Both the position numbers and the translations under genes were made by a program. A stretch of DNA of 64,000 nt from Methylococcaceae bacterium (GTDB lineage Bacteria > Pseudomonadota > Gammaproteobacteria > Methylococcales > Methylomonadaceae): the NCBI GenBank assembly GCA_016715325.1, contig JADKAL010000001.1, positions 654,282-718,281 on the forward strand. The letters run 5' to 3'. Shown here one piece after another: positions 54,250 to 62,098 of the stretch. The stretch's first letter is position 1; every line of letters starts with the position of its first letter. The notes under the pieces are model-generated. The model was not told the DNA's origin and searched no databases. It worked only from the letters and a program-made list of their open reading frames with translations.

Positions 54250-56034
54250 ATGTTTACCCCGGAAGTTCAACAAATCGTCGTCCTCATGACGATTATCACC
54301 ATGATGATTTCCTTGTTCAAGGACATCGCCAAACCCGTCCTTATCTTTCTCGGCGCAAACTTCATCTTTCTGATGACCGGCATTTCGAGTTCAAGCGATA
54401 TGCTCGCCGGTTTTGCAAACGAACAACTGCTCAGTGTGCTGCTGTTGTTAGTCATAAGCGACGTCATACGCAAAAGCGGTTTATTGAATGTCGTCTTTAA
54501 GTCACTATTTCCGGTCAATATCAGCTATCGCAGTTTTTTGTTGCGCAAATCCTTAGTGGTAACGGCTATTTCCGGATTTGTGAATAACACGCCGTTAGTC
54601 GCTATCTTAATGCCGTATGTGTACGACTGGAGCCGAAAAAAAGGCATTTCGCCGTCGAAAGTGATGCTGCCGCTGTCTTATGCAACGATCTTGGGCGGAA
54701 CCTTAACATTGATAGGCACCTCGACTAATTTGGTCGTTAACGGATTTGTGACTGAAGCCGGTTTCAAACCGCTCGGATTCACCGATTTCACTCCTGCTGG
54801 TATCGGTGTCGCATTCATCGGGATCATTTACTTGGTGTTTATTATGCCGAGATTCTTACCCGACCGCGAAGGTTTACTGGAAAACTATAATCAAAGTTTA
54901 CGGGAATACATTGTCGAAACCCGGATAGCCGCCAATTCTCCCTTGATCGATAAAACCATCGAGCAAGCCGGATTAAGGCATCTGCAAGGCTTATACCTCG
55001 CTGAAATCATTCGGGGAGAGAACTTAATCCCGGCTGTCGGTCCTACCGAGATAATCATGGCCGACGATATTTTGATATTCGCCGGTGAAACAGCCACTAT
55101 CGTCGACCTATTGCAATCCAATCCGGGACTGTCCCTGCCCGGCTCGATCATGAAGGAAGGCAAAGAAAAGGCGAATATCGTCGAATGTATTATTTCGGCA
55201 CAATCGACTTTGATTGGTCAAACCTTCCGCGAATCCAATTTCCGGGCGCTCTATAACGCTTCCGTTGTTGCCGTCAGCCGCAACGGCGAACGTTTGCGCG
55301 GCAAGTTGGGTCAGTTAGAGATGCAACAAGGCGATTTATTGTTACTCATGACCGGTCACGATTTCGACGAGCGATCTAACGCCACCAATGACATCTTCGT
55401 CATTAACCGGTTACAAGATATTACTCAATTCAGTCTCACAAAAAGTCTGATATTGGGCATCGGCATCGTTTCGGCCTTCGTGCTCAGTGCTATCGGCGTT
55501 TTAACGCTTTTTAAAGCGCTGCTGCTGATCCTGTGTTTAATCGGCGTGCTTAACTTCGGACGCTACAACGAGCTGAAAAACAGTCTCGATCTGGACTTAT
55601 TCTTTGTCCTCGCCTTGTCTTTGGGATTTGCTAAGGCCATGCATAACAGCGGACTCGACGCAACAATCGCATCAATGATCAAAGAATCGGCCTTGCAACT
55701 CGATCATCCGGTGGCTTTATTGTTTATCGTCTATCTTTCAACTAACGTACTGTCAATGCTGGTCTCTAATAAGGCCGGCGTTGCTATCATGTTTCCGGTG
55801 ACGGTTTCGCTATTAAAGTTAATGGCTATTGAAAACCCTACTCCGTATTTCCTCGCTATCGCCTTTGCCGGTTCGGCGGAATTCATGACGCCCTACGGCT
55901 ATCAAACCAACCTCATGGTTTACGGTCCCGGCGGCTATCGTTTTATCGACTATATCCGTTCAGGCTGGGTCTTGTCATTGATGTGTATGATAGTTAGCGT
56001 GAGTATCTTAGCGATGGTTTATAAGTTGTGGTGA
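54250..56034 (+). CDS. SLC13/DASS-type ion transporter with two RCK_C (TrkA-C) domains
   Basis: The 594-residue membrane protein has two halves of helices with the DASS motifs FVNNTPLVAILMP and LIGTSTNLVVNG in the first half, TNVLSMLVSNKAGVAIMFP and EFMTPYGYQTNLMV in the second. Between them (about 215-375) lie two RCK_C domains. Such proteins move sulphate, dicarboxylates or other anions with Na+ or H+; the substrate is not evident. GGAGA precedes the ATG. Its TGA stop overlaps the 10-bp target duplication of an IS4-family element. Confidence 0.9.
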   Translation: MFTPEVQQIVVLMTIITMMISLFKDIAKPVLIFLGANFIFLMTGISSSSDMLAGFANEQLLSVLLLLVISDVIRKSGLLNVVFKSLFPVNISYRSFLLRKSLVVTAISGFVNNTPLVAILMPYVYDWSRKKGISPSKVMLPLSYATILGGTLTLIGTSTNLVVNGFVTEAGFKPLGFTDFTPAGIGVAFIGIIYLVFIMPRFLPDREGLLENYNQSLREYIVETRIAANSPLIDKTIEQAGLRHLQGLYLAEIIRGENLIPAVGPTEIIMADDILIFAGETATIVDLLQSNPGLSLPGSIMKEGKEKANIVECIISAQSTLIGQTFRESNFRALYNASVVAVSRNGERLRGKLGQLEMQQGDLLLLMTGHDFDERSNATNDIFVINRLQDITQFSLTKSLILGIGIVSAFVLSAIGVLTLFKALLLILCLIGVLNFGRYNELKNSLDLDLFFVLALSLGFAKAMHNSGLDATIASMIKESALQLDHPVALLFIVYLSTNVLSMLVSNKAGVAIMFPVTVSLLKLMAIENPTPYFLAIAFAGSAEFMTPYGYQTNLMVYGPGGYRFIDYIRSGWVLSLMCMIVSVSILAMVYKLW

Positions 56035-56125
56035 TAAACACCCAATGCCGTTAAGTTAATCACCCAAGGGTGTTTCGTGCTATAATGCGATTGTTAAGTT
56101 ATTAATTTATATGGTGAAACGATGA

Positions 56126-56746
56126 TTCCGACTTAGCAATGCCCATGCCAACATCTTATCCAATCTTGCCGCAACACTACACGACCCAGACTTTATTTCA
56201 GCTCACCGCACCGACATCAAGGCATTTTCCCGCCAGCGTGTCCTCACTTTCCCAGTCCTCGCGGCTTTCCTGCTCTGCGCTTGGAAAGGCGGCCTCCAAA
56301 CCCTGCTTGATGAATTGTTCGAGTCGCTCACCGGCCAAGCCGGACGGGTCGCCACCAAAAGCGCCGTGACCCAGGCGCGGCGCAAACTGAAAGCTTCCGC
56401 CTTCGAAGCCCTTAACGGTCGGCTGTTGGCGTCGCTGGACGAACATTGGCCGGAATCTCGCTGGCGTGGGCTACGTCTAGTGGCCGCCGACGCCACCACG
56501 CTCAGACTGCCCAACAACCCACAGACCCAGACCGAATTCGGCATCCAAGCCGACACGACGGGGCAACCTTTTGTCATGGCGCGCGCCTTGGGACTTTACA
56601 GCACGGCATCAGGGCGGATGCTGAAAGCCGCCCTGGCGGGATACAAGACCGCCGAACGGGAACTGTTGCTGCCGCTGTTGCCGTCCTTGAACCAAGATGA
56701 CCTCTTGATCCTAGACCGCGGTTTCCCTGATGTGTGTTGGCAATAG
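56126..56746 (+). pseudogene. IS4-family transposase, truncated at both ends
   Basis: The frame from about 56126 reads HANILSNLAATLHDPDFISA, FPVLAAFLLCAWKGG, the Asp-containing LVAADATTLRLP and ILDRGFPDVCWQ before meeting the IS3 end. No ATG is in frame: the ATG at 56122 is out of frame, with a stop (56123-56125) before the coding frame. The C-terminal half with the catalytic Glu is missing. About 205 residues remain of the usual 400 or so. Confidence 0.85.
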
Positions 56747-56760
56747 TGGAGTCGAAAGCG

Positions 56761-57667
56761 TTAAGCCACATTCATTAGTTTATTGAAATATTGCTTGGTG
56801 AAAGCGACAGGGGACAAGAATCCCAGTCGCGCTTGTTTACGTTGTCGGTTATAAAAAACTTCTATATATTCGGCAATTTCCTGTTTTGCCTGATGACGAG
56901 TTGGATAATTTATATGGTGTACCAGTTCATTTTTCAACGTACCCCAAAAGCTTTCCATGGGGGAGTTGTCCCAACAATCACCTTTACGACTCATGGATGG
57001 CCGCATGCCAAACTGGACGAGTACTTTTTGGTAGTCATGGGCGCAGTACTGGCTGCCACGGTCGGAATGTAAGATCAATCCTGGCTTGGGTTTTTGGTTT
57101 CTGACAGCACGAAATAGTGCTTGGATAACGAGGTCTTTGGTCATTCTTTCATTCAGCGCGTAGCCAACCAACTCACCGCTAAACAAGTCTTTAATCCCTG
57201 CCAAGTATAACCACCCTTCAGCTGTTGGGATGTAGGTTATGTCACTCACCCAAGCTTGGTTAGGCACTGAAACAGTAAACTCCCGTGCCAACAGGTTAGG
57301 GGCAACGGGCAACGTATGTTTGGAATTGGTCGTCGCCTTAAATTTTCGTTTTTGTTTACAACGTAAACCCAACTTTCGACGGATGCGCTTAATTCGGTCA
57401 ATACCCACGAAGATGCCGTAGTCAGCCAGATCACGCTGGAGTCGGCTTGGGCCGTAAGTCTCACGCGTTCTTTGATGGGATGCTTTTATTTCGCTCTATG
57501 CGAGCATTTTCACGGTTTCGTGGCGAAGGTGGACGCGTAACCCAAGCATAGTAGCCACTTTCCGAAACCTTAAGCACCCGACACAATGCCGCTACCGGAT
57601 AATCTTTACGCCATTCCTTAATCCGAGCATACTTCACGCTGACGTCCTCACGAAGTATGCCGTGCAC
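56761..57667 (-). pseudogene. IS3-family OrfB transposase, frameshifted
   Basis: The upstream part reads VKYARIKEWRKDYPVAALCR through SESGYYAWVTRPPSPRNREN. A loss of two bases in GAGAGC (now GAGC, near 57492-57497) ends the frame; the next frame continues SEIKASHQRTRETYGPSRLQ and then VGIDRIKRIRRKLGLRCK. The rve core has the DDE residues in WVSDITYI, LHSDRGSQY and MESFWGTLKNELV. The catalytic residues remain but the enzyme cannot be made without correction, apart from the usual programmed OrfA/OrfB shift. Confidence 0.85.
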
Positions 57668-57957
57668 TTTTTTAACAGGTCACGCTCCATTTTGACTTCG
57701 GCCAGTTCCCGTTTTAGTCTTGTCAGTTCAAGTTCCAGGTCACTCAAGGGTTTTTGGCTTTTACCAACTTCGCCTAGTTTTCCCTGACGGGCTGCCGCAA
57801 CCCAATTTTTAAGAGTGCCTTTAGGTAACGAAAGGCGATTAGCAATTTCAGTTATTGTTAATTTATTTTCCAGATGTAACCGTACGGCTTCATCTCTAAA
57901 TTCTGGGCTGTAAACCCCTTTGGGTAATCGTTGCATTTGTCCTCCGTTTCTTCTCAT
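57634..57957 (-). CDS. IS3-family OrfA
   Basis: The 107-residue protein has a helix-turn-helix (YSPEFRDEAVRLHLENKL, EIANRLSLPKGTLKNWVAAA) and a C-terminal leucine-zipper-like coiled coil (LELELTRLKRELAEVKMERD). It provides DNA binding and the first part of the OrfAB transposase by programmed -1 frameshifting near 57640-57667, where OrfB overlaps it. Confidence 0.9.
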   Translation of the reverse strand: MRRNGGQMQRLPKGVYSPEFRDEAVRLHLENKLTITEIANRLSLPKGTLKNWVAAARQGKLGEVGKSQKPLSDLELELTRLKRELAEVKMERDLLKKCTAYFVRTSA

Positions 57958-58130
57958 TTTAGCGAAACTTTGGACTCCATTCTTTCCAGCTTACATCAAT
58001 ATAAATGAGGCTTAACTTAACGGCATTGGATAAACACCTGCTTGCGGAGCCATCTAATAAAACCGTAAAGGTGTCATTTTTTTATTTTTAAGCTATTTTG
58101 TTAGGCAAGATTAACAAAAGAGATACAACG

Positions 58131-59561
58131 ATGACATCCATAAAGCCCACTTGTTTCGTCGTCCAGGGATTCGGCAAAAAAACCGACTATACCAATGGTC
58201 GTGCACTCAATCTCGACGCCTCTTACGAGGTCATAAAAATGGCGGTCGAAGCTGCGGGCTTAGCATGCATTCGGGCCGATGAGATCGTCCATTCCGGAAC
58301 CATAGATGTACCAATGTATGAGCGGCTACTCAATGCCGATCTGGTCATCGCCGACCTGAGTACATACAACGTCAATGCAGCCTTTGAACTGGGCGTTCGC
58401 TACGCATTAAAGCCTTTTACCACCATCGTACTGGCGGAAGAAGAGTTCAAAAACCCTTTCGATTTAGGTCATGTGGTTATCCGTCGTTATAAGCATCTCG
58501 GCGATGAAATCGGCTTCAAAGAGGCCAATCGCTTGATGAAAGAGTTGCAAGACGCTATTTCGATTATTTTGAAGAATAACCAAACCGACAGCCCGGTTTA
58601 CACTTACCTGCCCGAACTACAACCTCCGTGCATCGGAAAAAAGCTAAGTCAGGAAACGGATTTTAACGAATTACTCCTGAAAGAATTCAAACCTCAAGGC
58701 ACACCGACGGCACCGCCCGCTGCGAGTGCCACCCCTCAACCGCCAAGTCCTGCACCGACTGGTAACTCGACATCTTTCGAAGTCGCCGCGATTGTCGGCG
58801 ATGACAATCCTAGTGCGAAAATTCTCTTGGATACGGCGATGGAAAAGATGAACGCAAGCAAGTTCGAACAAGCTTGCACCTTGCTGAAAGCCGTTCATGA
58901 AATAAGACCTACCGATACCTTCGTTATCCAGCAAATGGCATTAGCGACTTACAAAAGCAAATGCCTGCCTACGCTAGAAGCTTTAAATAAAGCCAAAGAA
59001 ATACTTAAAACTTTAAATCCAGAAACCACTAATAATCCTGAAACCTTAGGTTTATGGGGTTCCATTCACAAGCGGTATTGGGACGAAAATCACGACCTTA
59101 ACGACCTGAATGAAGCCATCAACGCGCACGAACGCGGGTTCTATATGAAGCAGGACACCTACAACGGCATCAATCTGGCATTTCTTCTGAATGTTCGAGC
59201 GCTACACAAATTGAAAAGCGGTGAAACAGACGAGTCCATCGCAGATAACATCATCGCTAAACGGGTGCGTCAGGATGTCATTCGCTACGCAAGCGCTCAA
59301 CTTAATGATATGACAGTCGAAGAAAAGACCTCGCCGCTTGCGACAAAAAATCAGGACGAATTAACTCAAAAACGGTTTTGGGTTATTGCAACCCTTCACG
59401 AAGCAGCGCTCGGGTCGGGCGACATTGCCGCCGCTCAAAAATGGGAAAATGAAGCCAAAGTTATGCCGGTTCCGGATTGGATGCAAGATACCCGGCATAA
59501 ACAAGGCGCAAAACTGCAAGCTTTGTTAAGCGAATACCAAACGCTAACGGCTCAGCGTTAA
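58131..59561 (+). CDS. Deoxyribohydrolase-like (DRHyd) + TPR protein resembling the ASK-kinase N-terminus
   Basis: From the ATG at 58131 the 476-residue protein has an N-terminal nucleoside-deoxyribosyltransferase-like domain (residues 1-~145): CFVVQGFGKKTDY, GRALNLDASY, ADEIVHSGTIDVPMYERLL and ADLSTYNVNAAFELGVRYAL, with candidate catalytic Glu86 in FELG. A Pro-rich linker (about 190-210) leads to a helical TPR-like region (about 225-470). This matches bacterial proteins annotated DUF4071/TRAFs-binding. The same two domains occur in animal ASK kinases. It stands alone beside an insertion element. Nucleotide or NAD hydrolysis in defence is an inference. Confidence 0.75.
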   Translation: MTSIKPTCFVVQGFGKKTDYTNGRALNLDASYEVIKMAVEAAGLACIRADEIVHSGTIDVPMYERLLNADLVIADLSTYNVNAAFELGVRYALKPFTTIVLAEEEFKNPFDLGHVVIRRYKHLGDEIGFKEANRLMKELQDAISIILKNNQTDSPVYTYLPELQPPCIGKKLSQETDFNELLLKEFKPQGTPTAPPAASATPQPPSPAPTGNSTSFEVAAIVGDDNPSAKILLDTAMEKMNASKFEQACTLLKAVHEIRPTDTFVIQQMALATYKSKCLPTLEALNKAKEILKTLNPETTNNPETLGLWGSIHKRYWDENHDLNDLNEAINAHERGFYMKQDTYNGINLAFLLNVRALHKLKSGETDESIADNIIAKRVRQDVIRYASAQLNDMTVEEKTSPLATKNQDELTQKRFWVIATLHEAALGSGDIAAAQKWENEAKVMPVPDWMQDTRHKQGAKLQALLSEYQTLTAQR

Positions 59562-60155
59562 CTGTGAAATTGTTAGCAGAAAATAAACCCACATCGATTG
59601 CTTACCAACGCTGAACAGCATACCATCTTGCCGATATATAAGTCTTATTGTTTTTTGGCTTATATGTCGGATACTTCTGATTCTAAGTAAGTATTATTAC
59701 TGATAGACCGAACGATTCCGCTATGTTCCAATAAACTCAAAATGGATAATACTGACGGCGGTTTTTCACACATTTTTCCACTACACAGGGCTTCATCGGT
59801 CGGATTATTTCTGCCTTGTGTTGGACCATAATTAATGGCTGTCCTAACCATAAAAAAACGATATTTCGTTATTTGTACGAAATATCGTATCTTTTTTTTA
59901 AGAGTTGCCGCTATCTTAAAGTCCACACTCTGCCGCATTACAAGAATATGCTATATAAAACAAAAAAATATAATTATTTAGACATTTAAATTTTAGATTG
60001 GCATAAATTTTGTATTTATTTTATCAACCCTTATTTTACATGCAGACATCAGAAGCCATGTAACCATAGGTGTTGCAGATACCCAAAGTTAAAGATAAAA
60101 ACTGAACGCCTATTTCCCTAAAGGCAGCCTTAAAATAGTAAAAGGAATAAATTCC
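59562..60155. other. 0.6-kb intergenic region
   Basis: It contains the terminator at 59851-59898 and an AT-rich stretch (59950-60035) likely to hold the promoter of the secreted protein at 60156. A minus-strand open frame at 59660-59938 crosses the terminator hairpin and is not credible as a gene. Confidence 0.5.
59851..59898. terminator. Bidirectional intrinsic terminator
   Basis: ACGATATTTCGT (59858-59869) and ACGAAATATCGT (59877-59888) form a perfect 12-bp stem around TATTTGT, with A7 before and T8 after. It lies 290 bases after the DRHyd-TPR gene and would end transcription from either side. Confidence 0.85.
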
Positions 60156-61859
60156 ATGAAAATTTTGATTTCTATCGTCCCATGTCTGCTTATGTTCGGA
60201 ATGTCGTTTCCCGCTTTTTCCGTGACTAACGAAGAAATCGCCAAAGCCTACGTCCAAGCCGTGACAGGCGGAACAGGTTCTAAAGTCGCCGGGACAATCA
60301 ATTACGTAACGCTTGGCTGCACACCGGCGACGGTCTTTGATGATAACAAATGCCAAAAGATCGTTTTTAACGGCAAAGACGGAAAAGCGATATTGATGGA
60401 AACCATCACGGCAGCCAATGTCGCCCAATTGGTGCCGTTGGACGCTGTGAAAAGAGCTTATCAATATTACGACCCTACCTACGATAACGTTCGTGAATTG
60501 TTTAATTTGCTGAGCACCAGGGGGAGTAGTTGGTTTACCGAACTGGACGGTAACGGCAAAACCAAGCACATCTTGCAAAAACACTTTGAATCGACAGGTG
60601 CGGGCGGCATGTACGGCAATTTTGTGTGGCCGTTCGATACTGCAGGCCCTGAAACGGCAAAAATGACTGCCGCCGGTGTGGATTTTTATATCAATACCTT
60701 GCCGACTGCCGATACTCCGGATGTCAACCATTCGCCTTTTTATTACTGGGCCTTGCAGACCGATTTCAGCGATATGGAATATCCCGCAGGTTTTACGTTT
60801 CCGCCGGATTTTAAATTTCCCGATCCCAGCAATCCTGGCTTGTGCCAGGACACAACAACGGCTTGGGGTCACGTCGGCTTGCAATATTTGAATAATCATT
60901 CGTTGTCGAGTCTGGCGGACGTGCGTCAGGCCAACTGGGGCGGTGGCGGCGACGGCTCCGGCGTTACGGACTACGGCTGCGGCGGCAGCGATGTCACCAA
61001 AATTAATTGGCAAGTGGGCACATGGTATGAATATAAGGTGCTTCGCGGTGCCAAACTCGGCCCTAAACTGTGGAATTGGGTCGGCACGATTACCAAAAAA
61101 GGTACGGCAACACCTATTTATACCTACTCGATATACGGCGGCGAATATATAACCTTCGCAACCACTTGGCTGGAACCTATCGGCGTCAATTGCACCGACC
61201 CGAAACTGATTACCCAATGGGCCAAGCCCTGGCTTGGCAATGCGACGGGCAAATTCCGGGTAGGCAAAATTTCGCTTGAATACAGCGGTGGCGACGCCTG
61301 CCAGCGTTCGGTCGAAGTTGCCAGCGACTCCTGCAATGCCAAATGGACCCAACACCAAGGCGCACTTGCCCCCGTTGGACACGCTGCAGCAAATTTACTC
61401 CGCAAGACCCATTTGACAACATTGATCGAAACCGATTGCGCCCGTATACCGGATGCCACCGAAGTGGCTATAGCCAAAGCTTACGTACAAGCCATTACGG
61501 ACGGTAGCCGTAGCAAGAAAGTAGCCAATGCGATCGATTTTGTCTCCTTGGGATGCACCTCGGTAACCGTTTGGGAAGAGGCCAACTGCCTAAAATCCGT
61601 ATTCAACGGTAAGGGTGGCAGGACTATCCTACTGGAAGCGATCACCACAGCGGCAGACGGCAACTGGGAACACACCAACATCAAGACCTTGATTCCGCCC
61701 GATGCCTTGCTACGGATTATGACCGACATTAGATACGCGCAAGCTAAGGAGTTGTTCGGTTACTTTAGTACACAGAATAATGGCTGGTATGGTTATTTGG
61801 ATGGCCCCGGCAAAGCAAAGGATACGCTGCTCCAGTATATGAATTCGTTGGTACCGTAA
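60156..61859 (+). CDS. Secreted protein with a duplicated end module
   Basis: The 567-residue protein has a signal peptide (cleavage near FPAFSVTN). An ~120-residue module occurs at both ends: N-terminal EIAKAYVQAVTGG...VTLGCTPATV...KIVFNGKDGKAILMETIT and C-terminal AIAKAYVQAITDG...VSLGCTSVTV...KSVFNGKGGRTILLEAIT, each with Cys in conserved places. The central domain (about 150-420) is rich in Trp, Tyr and Gly with a WYEYKVLRGA/KLGPKLWNWVG segment that may resemble DUF3472-type sugar-binding domains, a tentative link. Function unknown. Confidence 0.75.
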   Translation: MKILISIVPCLLMFGMSFPAFSVTNEEIAKAYVQAVTGGTGSKVAGTINYVTLGCTPATVFDDNKCQKIVFNGKDGKAILMETITAANVAQLVPLDAVKRAYQYYDPTYDNVRELFNLLSTRGSSWFTELDGNGKTKHILQKHFESTGAGGMYGNFVWPFDTAGPETAKMTAAGVDFYINTLPTADTPDVNHSPFYYWALQTDFSDMEYPAGFTFPPDFKFPDPSNPGLCQDTTTAWGHVGLQYLNNHSLSSLADVRQANWGGGGDGSGVTDYGCGGSDVTKINWQVGTWYEYKVLRGAKLGPKLWNWVGTITKKGTATPIYTYSIYGGEYITFATTWLEPIGVNCTDPKLITQWAKPWLGNATGKFRVGKISLEYSGGDACQRSVEVASDSCNAKWTQHQGALAPVGHAAANLLRKTHLTTLIETDCARIPDATEVAIAKAYVQAITDGSRSKKVANAIDFVSLGCTSVTVWEEANCLKSVFNGKGGRTILLEAITTAADGNWEHTNIKTLIPPDALLRIMTDIRYAQAKELFGYFSTQNNGWYGYLDGPGKAKDTLLQYMNSLVP

Positions 61860-62098
61860 CAAGATATGGGAAGGTTGGGCTGACGCGAGGAAGCTCGACG
61901 ACAGCGATTCCTAATATTTTTGGGTCGCGCACTTACCTAATTATGCGTGACGGTGTATGTTCTACCTCGTACACACGTACTGCGTGGAACCAGAATACTT
62001 ACGGCAAAATGAACAATTACACTTAATTTATAGGTAAAAACGTTAAACCGATTTAATTTAAACAATAACATCATTTAAAAAATCAAAAGGAACCCGCC

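Larger units (their letters stand above)
56747..57979 (-). mobile_element. IS3-family element inserted in the IS4 element
   Basis: Ends TGGAGTCGAAAG (56747) and, on the other strand, TGGAGTCCAAAG (57979) form imperfect terminal inverted repeats beginning TGGAGTC. Length is 1233 bp. It carries orfA and a frameshifted orfB on the minus strand. Flanking 3-mers (TAG and TTC) do not match, so insertion was followed by deletion of adjacent IS4 sequence. Confidence 0.88.
56033..58038. mobile_element. IS4-family element with 10-bp target duplication, disrupted by a nested IS3 element
   Basis: Perfect 17-bp terminal inverted repeats lie at 56043-56059 (CAATGCCGTTAAGTTAA) and 58012-58028. They are flanked by identical 10-bp direct repeats GATAAACACC at 56033-56042 and 58029-58038, the expected target duplication. 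About half of the transposase gene remains; the other half was lost where an IS3 element (56747-57979) sits. The element is therefore inactive but its ends are intact. Confidence 0.93.

Noticed and set aside
59660..59938. Minus-strand 92-codon open frame
   Set aside because: It reads through a perfect bidirectional terminator hairpin and shows no conserved features.
60036..61382. 448-codon minus-strand open frame opposite the secreted protein
   Set aside because: It is antisense to a gene with a signal peptide and duplicated domain; composition is that of a shadow frame.
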